A DNA stretch of 64,000 nucleotides, taken from Paenibacillus phocaeensis. GTDB taxonomy: Bacteria; Bacillota; Bacilli; Paenibacillales; Paenibacillaceae. The notes under the pieces were generated by a model, which did no database searches, was not told the origin of the DNA, and worked only from the letters and a program-made list of their open reading frames with translations. The translations under genes and the position numbers were made by a program. Where the stretch lies: contig NZ_FCOQ01000012.1 in the NCBI RefSeq assembly GCF_900021165.1, positions 271,147 through 335,146 on the forward strand. Direction: 5' to 3'. Of this stretch, positions 51,920 to 60,347 are shown piece by piece; position 1 is the first letter of the stretch, and each line of letters starts with the position of its first letter.

Positions 51920-52525
51920 ATGCGCTTCTTATTGGTCATTCGCGAAGCTGCTGCCCCCGGGACTGCCCCGGCAGATCCCCTGAAGACTTTGCCCTTGGCT
52001 GCACCCGAAACCCTCCTCAAAGCGAGCGGGTATCAGGTCCTTCTCTCCTGCCAGGAACCGCAAATCCGCAAGCGGATGAAGGAGGTCGACGCAGCGGTGC
52101 TGGATATGCCGATCGAGGGCATGCAGCGCTGGGGCGCGTTGCTCCTGCAGTGGAAGCCGCTCCCGCTCTTATGGTGGTGCAGCTCCGTCACTGCCGGCTC
52201 CTCGCTCGAAGCTTGCGAAACCGAGGTCCCCGTGGACGGCCTGCTCTTCCCCTCCATGACCGCAGCGGAGCTGCATTGGGCGCTGCAATTTGGCGCCAAG
52301 CATTTCTTTGAGCGCCGGACGTGGCTGGATGAACGGGCCCAACTGGTTTCCCGGTTGGAGGAACGCAAGTGGATCGACATGGCCAAGAGCATTTTGTGCG
52401 ACATCAACAAAGTGTCCGAGGCCGAGGCATACGATCTGCTGCGCAAACGGGCGATGAACGAACGCAAACGGATGGTGGATGTCGCGACCTCCGTCGTCAA
52501 AGCCCACCAGCAATTGAAGTTTTGA
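51920..52525 (+). CDS. ANTAR-domain RNA-binding regulator (NasR/AmiR-like)
   Basis: 201-residue protein. The N-terminal part is receiver-like in size but lacks the clear acidic pocket. The C-terminal ANTAR domain, from RLEERKWIDMAKSILCD to RAMNERKRMVDVATSVV, has the three-helix pattern of antiterminators that bind two-hairpin leader RNA. It lies divergent from nirBD, so it probably allows nitrite/nitrate operon transcription, as NasR does; not proven. ATG at 51920 follows AGGAGGG at 11 bases; ATG at 51896 is the alternative. The Trp-rich WWCSSVT segment near residue 75 is unusual. Confidence 0.85.
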   Translation: MRFLLVIREAAAPGTAPADPLKTLPLAAPETLLKASGYQVLLSCQEPQIRKRMKEVDAAVLDMPIEGMQRWGALLLQWKPLPLLWWCSSVTAGSSLEACETEVPVDGLLFPSMTAAELHWALQFGAKHFFERRTWLDERAQLVSRLEERKWIDMAKSILCDINKVSEAEAYDLLRKRAMNERKRMVDVATSVVKAHQQLKF

Positions 52526-52567
52526 GTAGCATCGGATTCCAATGATACCAATAAAGGAGGGGCCCTG

Positions 52568-53647
52568 ATGACGATGACAGAAATTTTGAAGGAAGTAGGC
52601 CGAGGCAAAAGAGGCGCCCGCGACCTGACTTACGCGGAGGCGAGCGAAGCCGCCGAATGGATGATCGGAGGCCAAGCGACACCTGCACAGATCGGCGCCT
52701 TCTTCATGGCGCAGCGGATTAAGCTGGAGAGCGTGGAGGAGCTGAAGGCGTTCGTATCGGTCTTCCGGAAGCATGCCCATCGCTCCCCGATTCCGCAGGG
52801 ACTGGATTGCGCCGGACCTTATGACGGCCGAACCACTTCCTTTATGGCAACGTTCGCCACCTCTTTCCTGCTGGCTGCAGGAGGGCTTCCCGTTACCCTG
52901 CACAGCACCTCGTCGCTTCCGCCCAAGTGGGGCGTGACTCTGACCGATTTGCTCGGCGAATTAGAGATTGACAGCCGGTTGATGGAATGGGCCCCAGCCG
53001 CTCGCCCGGCGGATTTTGCCGGGGTCCGGTTCGTACCGGCGGAGATCTGGTGCCCGCCACTAGCGAAGCTTCGTCCCATCCGCGAGGAGCTGGGCTTGCG
53101 CACGATCCTGAATACCATCGAGAAGCTGCTGGACTTCAGCGATTCGCCTTATTTGGTGTACGGGGTATACCATAACACGGTGTTCGACCGGATGGCCCAG
53201 CTGATCGAGCAGTTGGATTACCGCAGAGCGTTGATCGTGCAAGGGGCACAGGGCTCGGAGGACCTGTTTATCGATCGGCCGACGCGCACCTATGCGGTAG
53301 GCGGCGGCGAAGCCCGGCTGCACGTGATCGACCCGGAAACCTACGGGTTGGACACCCCGCTGCCGGAAGAAGATGATGCGGCCTGGACTGCGGCCAAGCA
53401 GCTGCGGGTTACCGAACAGGTGCTGCAGGGCCGCGCGCACCCGGCTTACGTGAATCAGGTGCTGCTGAACGGTGCGGTTCGCCTGGAGCTTGCCGGCCGC
53501 GTCGATTCCGTCGAGGAAGGCATCTATACCTGCAAAGCGCTGCTGGACGACGGCGGACCCTGGGCCACGTACTGCAGCTGGCGCGACATGCTGCGCCTGG
53601 AGCAAGCAGCCGCCGCAGAACGCGCACAAGCCCCCCACCAAGCCTGA
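52568..53647 (+). CDS. Anthranilate phosphoribosyltransferase-like protein, TrpD2/YbiB type
   Basis: 359-residue protein with the helical N-terminal domain (TYAEASEAAEWMIGGQATPAQIGAF) and alpha/beta domain of the TrpD family. The PRPP-binding GTGGDG motif is replaced by CAGPYDGR at residues 81-88, and the KHGNR anthranilate motif by LHSTSS near 111-116. It is therefore unlikely to make phosphoribosyl anthranilate. TrpD2/YbiB relatives bind nucleic acid. It follows the ANTAR gene by 42 bp with its own AAAGGAGGG, so the two are probably one operon beside nirBD. Function unknown. The end overlaps an imperfect hairpin at 53634-53661. Confidence 0.8.
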   Translation: MTMTEILKEVGRGKRGARDLTYAEASEAAEWMIGGQATPAQIGAFFMAQRIKLESVEELKAFVSVFRKHAHRSPIPQGLDCAGPYDGRTTSFMATFATSFLLAAGGLPVTLHSTSSLPPKWGVTLTDLLGELEIDSRLMEWAPAARPADFAGVRFVPAEIWCPPLAKLRPIREELGLRTILNTIEKLLDFSDSPYLVYGVYHNTVFDRMAQLIEQLDYRRALIVQGAQGSEDLFIDRPTRTYAVGGGEARLHVIDPETYGLDTPLPEEDDAAWTAAKQLRVTEQVLQGRAHPAYVNQVLLNGAVRLELAGRVDSVEEGIYTCKALLDDGGPWATYCSWRDMLRLEQAAAAERAQAPHQA

Positions 53648-53690
53648 TTCCAGGCGGTGGGAGGCTTATTCGTTGCCGCGGTAACAAATA

Positions 53691-53767
53691 GCGGTAAATG
53701 TTCACCTTATTTCCGGGAAAAGCGCCAAAAGGATGGCCGCGACCGGCAAATAAGGGGATTACCACGC
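53691..53767. repeat. Intergenic inverted repeat
   Basis: CCTTATTTCCGG (53705-53716) and CCGGCAAATAAGG (53743-53755) pair with a one-base bulge, and GGTAA (53693) / TTACC (53759) extend the symmetry. The CCTTATT end recalls the 23-bp repeats at 12 kb. No gene lies between 53648 and 53797. Confidence 0.6.
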
Positions 53768-53797
53768 CGCACCTGACATCCCTGCGCGCCGTCAGAA

Positions 53798-54781
53798 TCA
53801 ATACGCCCCGCGGATATGCTTCGCCACTTCCTCTTGGTAGAAGAGGGCCAACCGCTTCAGCTCGTCTGCGCTGAACGAAGGCACGTCGATCGCGCCAAGG
53901 TTGTCCTCGACTTGACGCACGTTGCGGAAGCCGGGGATCACGCAGGTCACCTCCGGCTGGTCGAGAATCCAGCGCATCGCCGCACGGGCCATATCCCCGC
54001 GGCCTTCGGCGATCCAGCCCAGCTGCGCCGCCAGCTCGACGCCCTTGGCGAACGGCAGGCCCGCAAACGTCTCGCCGACGTTGAATTGCTCGCCGTTGGC
54101 GTTGAAGCTGCGATGATCGTCCGCGGCAAACGTGGTGTCCGGCTTGAACTTGCCGGTCAGCAGGCCGCTGGCCAGCGGAAGCCGAACCAGGATGCCGACG
54201 CCGGCTTCCTGCGCCTTCGGCAACAGCTGGGTCAATGGCTTCTGGCGGAACAGGTTCAGAATGACCTGCAGCGCTTTAACCCCGGGAACGCCCAGGCAGA
54301 ACAAGCCTTCTTCCACCGTTTCCACACTGACGCCGTAATGGCGGATTTTGCCTTCCGCCTGCAGCTTGTCCAGCACCTCGAACACCCGGCCGTCCTGAAG
54401 CACGGACATTGGCGGGCAATGGATCTGGTACAGGTCGATGCGCTCGCGCTCCAGCCGTTTCAGGCTGGCTTCGCAGTACGCGCGGACCCGCGCTTCCGAA
54501 TACGTCTCCAGGTCATGTATATCGCCGGCGCGGCAAAATTTCGTCGCGATATAGATGTCGTCTTCCTTCCCTTTGGTCGCTTGGGCCAGCAGCTGCTCCG
54601 CATGCCCGTCGCCGTACACGTCCGCCGTATCGAAGAAATTCACGCCTTCCCCGATCGCTTTATCCAAGCCCTTCAAGGCCTCATCATCATTCGTGTTGCC
54701 CCAGCTGCCGCCGATGGCCCAGGTCCCGAAGCTGACCTCGCTGACTTTCAATCCTGTATTTCCGAGCTCCCGATATTTCAT
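53798..54781 (-). CDS. Aldo/keto reductase (YhdN/general stress type)
   Basis: 327-residue NADPH-dependent reductase: D51 and Y56 in FFDTADVYGD, K81 in IATKFC and H121 in YQIHCPP complete the tetrad. It resembles B. subtilis YhdN/IolS-like AKRs; substrate unknown. GGAGG lies 10 bases before ATG at 54781; the frame open to 54856 has no support. Single gene. Confidence 0.9.
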   Translation of the reverse strand: MKYRELGNTGLKVSEVSFGTWAIGGSWGNTNDDEALKGLDKAIGEGVNFFDTADVYGDGHAEQLLAQATKGKEDDIYIATKFCRAGDIHDLETYSEARVRAYCEASLKRLERERIDLYQIHCPPMSVLQDGRVFEVLDKLQAEGKIRHYGVSVETVEEGLFCLGVPGVKALQVILNLFRQKPLTQLLPKAQEAGVGILVRLPLASGLLTGKFKPDTTFAADDHRSFNANGEQFNVGETFAGLPFAKGVELAAQLGWIAEGRGDMARAAMRWILDQPEVTCVIPGFRNVRQVEDNLGAIDVPSFSADELKRLALFYQEEVAKHIRGAY

Positions 54782-54957
54782 CGGTCTTCCCTCCTCAAGG
54801 TTTGATCTGTCCAAGTGCCTATCCGGTTCTGCATGCTTCAAAAGAGGCCCTTCCAACCAGAAGGACCTCTTCCTATATTACACTGAAAATATCTGTTGAA
54901 CAAAGCCTGACGGCATATGTCAAGCGGTTCGGATTTCCTTCTCTGCTTATCCAGCCT

Positions 54958-56511
54958 TTAACGAATCTTGAACCAATCGAAGCAAGCTGGAGCCGAACAA
55001 GGAGCCCCGTTGCCCGCCGCATATAAACCAACTACGACGCCGGTAAAACACATCTTGCGAACGTAATCCTCGGGGGACAAGGCAAGGGCGCTCTCCGAAG
55101 CCAGCTCGGTCCAATGCCGACCGTCCAGCGAATAATAAAGCGTATAAGCCCTTTCGTCCGAACGAATCTTCAAATGCACATGATCCGTAAATACCGGCAC
55201 GATCACTGCAATTCGCGTCTCTCCGCGAACCGTCAACCGGGCAACGACCTTGTTCTGTCCCTCATCCCGTGTGAGATACACCTCATAATGGGCCGCCTCA
55301 TCGCGCCGGGCACACAGACCGGCCTCCTCGCCGTGTTGAATGCCCTTGAATTGCACCAGCGTGCTCCATTCCGCCTGGACCCGCTGCTGCCTTCTCCCGA
55401 CGAAGGCGACGGGGGCCACGTCATTTAAGCCCGCAGCTTGCCCGCGCAAGGACAGCCATCCCGGGCGCTCGTCCAGCGACCAGCTGCCTTCCGCCGGATT
55501 GCGAAGGAACGTCCAGGCCGGGGACAGCGAATCCCCATCGAAATCATCCCTCTCCGCCAATGAAAGGACCTCAGCTCCAGCCTCAGCCCCCACGCCCGCC
55601 CCTGGGACCCGAGGTATGCTCATTTGGAGCTGTACGAGGCCTTCGTTGTTGTCGATCATCGGCCAGCCGTCCTCGTTCCAGGTCACCGGGGCAAGGAACG
55701 TTTCCCGGCCCAACACGCTGTAGCCGGAGCCAACCAGCCGAACACCGAGAAAGACCGCCCACCAATCGCCATTGGGGTCCTCGATCAAATCGGCATGCCC
55801 CAAATATTGAATCGGGTGCTCGATGTTCCGGTGGGTTAAAATCGGCTCTGCATAGAGCTCGAACGGGCCGTACGGACCGGGCCCCCGGCCAATGATCTCC
55901 CGATGATCCTTGGCGGTGCCGCCCGAAGCCGTCATGATGTAATACATCCCGCGAATCTTGTACAAATGCGGCCCTTCCGTCCAGGGCCCGCCGTCGCCCC
56001 GCCAGATCACCACCGGTTCACTTAACGCCTGGCCGGTCGCAATATCAATTTCGTATTGGATGGCATGAGAATCGTAGTCCGCCCCCTGCTGCGCAGTCAC
56101 ATAGACCTTCCCGTCCTCGTCGAAGAACAGGGACGGATCGATGCCGCCATACGGAATCGGGATCGGATCGGACCAAGGGCCTGCCGGATCGGTTGCCGTT
56201 ACGTAAAAATTGCCGATCCCCCGCACGTCGGTTGTAATCATGTAGAACACGCCGTCGTGATAACGGATCGTGGGCGCGTAGATGCCGTCCGAGCTTAATC
56301 GATCCCGAAGATCGAGTTGACTTGGTCGGTCCAGCACATGCCCGATCTGCTCCCAATGGATCAAATCCCGGCTGTGGAAGATCGGCACGCCGGGGAAATA
56401 TTCAAACGAACTGTTTACTAAATAAAAATCATCCCCGGCCCGAGTGATGCTCGGGTCGGGGTAAAATCCGGGTAGAATCGGATTGGTGTATGATACCGGG
56501 GGTTTCATCAT
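54958..56511 (-). CDS. GH43-family glycosidase (XynB-like)
   Basis: Cytoplasmic 517-residue enzyme: base D19 in FYPDPSI, second Asp in GGIDPSLFFDEDG and acid Glu in TEGPHLYK, then a C-terminal beta-sandwich from about residue 315 (ERDDFDGDSLSPAWTFLR). It is a paralogue of the GH43 enzyme at 40 kb but not a recent duplicate. No signal peptide. Its ATG overlaps the permease stop by one base, so it is the last gene of the second sugar locus. Confidence 0.9.
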   Translation of the reverse strand: MMKPPVSYTNPILPGFYPDPSITRAGDDFYLVNSSFEYFPGVPIFHSRDLIHWEQIGHVLDRPSQLDLRDRLSSDGIYAPTIRYHDGVFYMITTDVRGIGNFYVTATDPAGPWSDPIPIPYGGIDPSLFFDEDGKVYVTAQQGADYDSHAIQYEIDIATGQALSEPVVIWRGDGGPWTEGPHLYKIRGMYYIMTASGGTAKDHREIIGRGPGPYGPFELYAEPILTHRNIEHPIQYLGHADLIEDPNGDWWAVFLGVRLVGSGYSVLGRETFLAPVTWNEDGWPMIDNNEGLVQLQMSIPRVPGAGVGAEAGAEVLSLAERDDFDGDSLSPAWTFLRNPAEGSWSLDERPGWLSLRGQAAGLNDVAPVAFVGRRQQRVQAEWSTLVQFKGIQHGEEAGLCARRDEAAHYEVYLTRDEGQNKVVARLTVRGETRIAVIVPVFTDHVHLKIRSDERAYTLYYSLDGRHWTELASESALALSPEDYVRKMCFTGVVVGLYAAGNGAPCSAPACFDWFKIR

Positions 56512-57467
56512 TATTCTTTGACACTCCCAACGTTAAGACCTACAACGAAATATTTCTGCATGAACGGATACACCAGCAGGATCGGAACGGAAGCCACAAC
56601 AGTCACCGCCGCCCGAATGGACAACGGAGTAACCATAGAAGCTGAATCCCGGGTGATACCGGCGCCGTTGGCGACAGCCGGATTGCTGTTGGCGTTCATG
56701 CTGGAGGACAGCAATTTCATCAACTCATATTGCAGGGTGCTCAGTTCCTGCCTCGAGGATGTGTACAGAAAGGCGTCGAACCAGGAGTTCCAGGCCCCAA
56801 CGGCAACGAACAAGGCGATTGTAGCCAATACCGGCTTGCACAGCGGGAATATGATCGACCAGAAGATCTTGAAATCGCCTGCGCCGTCAATTCTCGCCGA
56901 CTCCACCAAGCTTTCGGAAATCGTGCCGATATACGTCCGAATGACGATCAAGTTAAATGCGCTGATCATCGACGGGACCACGTATACCCAGAACGTGTTG
57001 ATTAAATGCAAGTCCTTCATCAGGAAGTATCCCGGAATCAAACCGGCGTTAAAGTACATCGTCAGTACGAAGATAAACGTAATCGGCTTGCGGAATACGT
57101 ATTCCCGCCGACTGAGCGTGTAAGCGAGCATCGTCGTCAGGAAGATGTTCAGGATCGTAGACAACACGGTTCGTGCCACCGAGATCAGAAAAGCGTCATA
57201 GATCGTCCCGGAGACGAAGATCGCCTTGTAGTTCTGCAGCGTGAATTGTCTCGGCCAGAGGTACAGCCCGCCGCGGATAGTATCGTTACCGGCGTTAAAC
57301 GAAACGACGATCGTATTTAAAAAAGGATATAACGTCACGACTACGAGAAAAATCATGAATATCGTATTGACGGTATTAAACAAAATCGGCTCCAGCTTGC
57401 CTCTTCCGATCCGACTCCGCACAGCGGCAGCTGGTACTCGCTCTGGGCTGATCGATTGGTTTGCCAT
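56511..57467 (-). CDS. Oligosaccharide ABC transporter permease, LplC type
   Basis: 318-residue CUT1-group permease with six hydrophobic segments, coupling motif ESARIDGAGDFKIFWSIIFPL near residue 200 and the LplC-typical C-terminal QKYFVVGLNVGSVKE. Overlaps the GH43 start (TAATG) and follows the LplB-type gene by 2 bp. Confidence 0.93.
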   Translation of the reverse strand: MANQSISPERVPAAAVRSRIGRGKLEPILFNTVNTIFMIFLVVVTLYPFLNTIVVSFNAGNDTIRGGLYLWPRQFTLQNYKAIFVSGTIYDAFLISVARTVLSTILNIFLTTMLAYTLSRREYVFRKPITFIFVLTMYFNAGLIPGYFLMKDLHLINTFWVYVVPSMISAFNLIVIRTYIGTISESLVESARIDGAGDFKIFWSIIFPLCKPVLATIALFVAVGAWNSWFDAFLYTSSRQELSTLQYELMKLLSSSMNANSNPAVANGAGITRDSASMVTPLSIRAAVTVVASVPILLVYPFMQKYFVVGLNVGSVKE

Positions 57468-57469
57468 CT

Positions 57470-58435
57470 CTATAACAGCCTCTCTTCCCCTAGTCGTTTG
57501 GCCATCCAGTTCGCGAAGAGCAGCATGGTTACGCTAACGACCGTTTTGAATATACCGCCGGCTGTGGCCAGTGAGTAGTTACCTTGGGCAATCCCGTATT
57601 TCAGCACGAAGATATCGATCGTTTCCGCCCAATCGACGACCAGACCGTTGCCGAGCAGGTATTGCACCTCGAAGCCGGCCTCCAGAATATGGCCGATGGA
57701 CATGATCAGCAAAATGACGATCGTCGGCTTAATCCCGGGAAGCGTGACATGGAGCATTTTCCGATAACGGCTGGCCCCGTCGATATCCGCAGCTTCATAG
57801 AGCGCCGGATCGATCGCGGCCATCGCCGCCAAGTAAATGATCGTGTTCCAGCCAACCTCTTTCCAAACGTGGGAGGCGCCAACAACGCCCCAGAAGTATT
57901 TGCCTTCACTCAGCCAGAGAATCGGCTCCTTAATCAGATGTAGCCGCATCAATACATCATTGACGATTCCATCTGAAGCGAGCGAAGTGGCTACGATTCC
58001 GGTAACGATGATCCAGGACAAGAAATGCGGAAGATAAGAGATCGTTTGAACGGTTCTTTTCCAGAAAATCTTCTTGATTTCATTCAGCAGCAAGGCCAGA
58101 GCAATCGCGGTTACAAAGCCCAGCACCAGGTTGATGATACTCATCCCCAGCGTATTGCGCAGCACCCGAAGGAAACTGTCGTCCGTAAACAGAAACTTGA
58201 ACTGCTTGAAGCCCACCCACTCCTGCTGACCAAAGCTTCTTGCCGGCTTGTAATTTTGGAACGCCATCGTCCAGCCCCACACCGGGACATAAGCAAATAA
58301 TATGATATAAGCCAATAACGGGACCGACATAAAAATCAACTGTCGCTGACTTTTGATGAGGGACCAGGTTATCTGCTGTTTTTTCCGTTTTTTCGCTTTC
58401 GGGACGATTGTTTCGTTCGTTAAGGTCTCATCCAT
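57470..58435 (-). CDS. Oligosaccharide ABC transporter permease, LplB type
   Basis: 321-residue permease with six hydrophobic segments, the LplB-typical VPVWGWTMAFQNYKPARSF near residue 50 and coupling motif EAADIDGASRYRKMLHVTLPG near residue 215. ATG at 58435 follows GGGGAG; GTG at 58450 overlaps that site and was rejected. No ATPase gene is near. Confidence 0.92.
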   Translation of the reverse strand: MDETLTNETIVPKAKKRKKQQITWSLIKSQRQLIFMSVPLLAYIILFAYVPVWGWTMAFQNYKPARSFGQQEWVGFKQFKFLFTDDSFLRVLRNTLGMSIINLVLGFVTAIALALLLNEIKKIFWKRTVQTISYLPHFLSWIIVTGIVATSLASDGIVNDVLMRLHLIKEPILWLSEGKYFWGVVGASHVWKEVGWNTIIYLAAMAAIDPALYEAADIDGASRYRKMLHVTLPGIKPTIVILLIMSIGHILEAGFEVQYLLGNGLVVDWAETIDIFVLKYGIAQGNYSLATAGGIFKTVVSVTMLLFANWMAKRLGEERLL

Positions 58436-58469
58436 ATTTGTTCTCCCCACAAAGCCTATGATTTCGAAG

Positions 58470-58494
58470 AATGGAAGGCTTAGCGCCTTCCATT
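58470..58494 (-). promoter_or_regulatory. Intercistronic hairpin between binding protein and permeases
   Basis: AATGGAAGGC and GCCTTCCATT with a 5-base loop and no T-run. Such hairpins often protect the binding-protein message so that it is made in excess over the permeases. Confidence 0.55.
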
Positions 58495-58513
58495 CCCCGA
58501 TTGAATCCCTGTC

Positions 58514-60217
58514 TTATTTCACAGTCCAGCTGTCGATTCTCCATTGCAGTACTTCATTAATGCGGTCTTCGTAAGCTTTGATATTGAGCTTGTGGATTTC
58601 TCCGACGTATTCATCCCACACCTTGTCGAACTCGGCCGGATTAGCCAAAATGGCCTTCGGCAAATATTTCGTAGACAGATCGTTTTGTTTGGTATTGACG
58701 ATCTTCGCTTCGGAGCCTTCGACCAGGTCCACAGACCATGCCGGGTAGGCGATTTCGTTCTCCGGAGCTGGGGTGAAGAAGTCTACATAACTGTTGAAGC
58801 CGTAGGCTTCCAGGAATTTCTTATCGTATTCTTCGAGACCTGCCTTGTATTCTTCAGGCTGAGCAGCGGCATCCGTCGCATTGCCGTCGCTGAAGTAACC
58901 TTCCATTTTCGGACTGAATTTGTGAAGCGTATCGGCTTTATTCGCCAGCTTCCAAGTTGCATCCGTAAACAGGTCGCGTTGCTCCTGCGTTTTCATGAAG
59001 CGGCCTTCTTCGTTGACGATGTAGTCTTCGCCTTCGATGCCCCAGGACATGATCTTTTGCCAATCTTCCTGAATCAGGCGATCCCAGAATTGCAGGATTT
59101 TGATGGCTTTCTCTTCGCCGGCATTCACGCTGATCCCGAAGCCGTTGTTCAGATTCAGCGCCGGACGATCCAGGTAGTGGTCCGTGATGCTGGCATCGAA
59201 AACCAGCGGCAAGCCAACATAGGTTCTTTCATGTTTCTTCGCCGTAATCAGCACGTTCTCGGCGTCTTGGAAATTCCAGTGCTGGTCGAAAAATCCGAGT
59301 ACTGACCCGCTGGAAATTTTCGCTTGATATTGGTCATAGTTCTGGGTGAACGTTTCCTTGTCGATCAATCCTTGAGCGTTCACCTCATTCAGCTTCTGAT
59401 AATATCTCTTGGCATAATCCTTGTCCGCAAAGATTTCGGCCTTGCCGTCCTTGACGACAACGCCGCCGTCGTTCGGATGTCCGATCAAATGCTGAGGCGC
59501 ATTGAACAGTCCCCAGTTTCTCCAGTCATAGTTCAAAATTTCAAAACCGATCGTAGGCTTGCCTTCGATGGTTGGGTTTTTCTCCTTGTACTTGGCGATC
59601 AGGTCAAAATATTCGTCAAGCGTTTTGACTTTGGGGTATCCCGCATCCTCCAGCACGGCTTTTTGGATCCAGAAGGCCGGACCCGAATACCAGGTCGAGC
59701 TGACTTCCCCGTTATAAGCCCCGTAGTTCGGCAGCGTATAAATATGGCCGTCGTTCGGGTCTTTCATCATGTTCCAGTATTTTTCGTAATGCTTTTTCAG
59801 GTTGGGTGCATACTTTTCGATGAGGTCTTCCAGCGGAATAAAGGCGCCGGCCGCCGTCAATTTCGTGTTGGCGGTCATAATGTCAGGATAATCGGAACCC
59901 GCAATCATTACGCCGAGCTTTTGGTTAATGTCCCCGGCGAGAAATTCGAATTTGAACGTTGCGCCAAGCTCATCCTTGATCTTCTTGTAGATCTTGTTGT
60001 CCGGTGTCGGCTGTTGGCCGGCTTCACCGATAAACGCTGTAATTTCGAACGGTTCAACCTTATCTCCGGCATTGTTTCCGGTTGTTGCTTGATTATCCGT
60101 GGTGTTGTTTTCGGCTTGGGTAGCGTTGTTATTGCCGCCGCATCCCGACAGGATGACGCTGAGCGATAACAGCAGGATCACGCTGAGCCGGAGTACTGAT
60201 TTGGTCTTGCCCCCCAT
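58514..60217 (-). CDS. Extracellular solute-binding lipoprotein, LplA type
   Basis: 567-residue large binding lipoprotein of the LplA class. Signal peptide ends VILSGC-GG, linker rich in Asn/Thr, then the two-lobed domain with FEITAFIGEAGQQPTPDNKIYKKIKDELG. ATG at 60217 has GGAGGTG before it; the longer frame to 60277 was rejected. It pairs with the LplB/LplC-type permeases downstream; the ligand is probably a xylan-type oligosaccharide, judging by the linked GH43 gene. A cre-like dyad lies in its promoter. Confidence 0.92.
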   Translation of the reverse strand: MGGKTKSVLRLSVILLLSLSVILSGCGGNNNATQAENNTTDNQATTGNNAGDKVEPFEITAFIGEAGQQPTPDNKIYKKIKDELGATFKFEFLAGDINQKLGVMIAGSDYPDIMTANTKLTAAGAFIPLEDLIEKYAPNLKKHYEKYWNMMKDPNDGHIYTLPNYGAYNGEVSSTWYSGPAFWIQKAVLEDAGYPKVKTLDEYFDLIAKYKEKNPTIEGKPTIGFEILNYDWRNWGLFNAPQHLIGHPNDGGVVVKDGKAEIFADKDYAKRYYQKLNEVNAQGLIDKETFTQNYDQYQAKISSGSVLGFFDQHWNFQDAENVLITAKKHERTYVGLPLVFDASITDHYLDRPALNLNNGFGISVNAGEEKAIKILQFWDRLIQEDWQKIMSWGIEGEDYIVNEEGRFMKTQEQRDLFTDATWKLANKADTLHKFSPKMEGYFSDGNATDAAAQPEEYKAGLEEYDKKFLEAYGFNSYVDFFTPAPENEIAYPAWSVDLVEGSEAKIVNTKQNDLSTKYLPKAILANPAEFDKVWDEYVGEIHKLNIKAYEDRINEVLQWRIDSWTVK

Positions 60218-60259
60218 GTAAAGCACCTCCGCAATGATTTGTTGACGCCCGGGTCTATT

Positions 60260-60273
60260 TGAAAGCCCTTTCA
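60260..60273. promoter_or_regulatory. cre-like dyad (CcpA) before binding-protein gene
   Basis: TGAAAGCCCTTTCA agrees with the cre consensus at 13 of 14 positions and has perfect 6-bp arms; the one mismatch is in the central CG, normally well conserved. It lies 43 to 56 bp before the start codon. Confidence 0.45.
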
Positions 60274-60347
60274 TCAACTTATCTTTTATTCTAAGAGTGC
60301 TACCAAGCCGTAACTAGTTCACAATTAAAGTTTTAACCTTCAAAATT

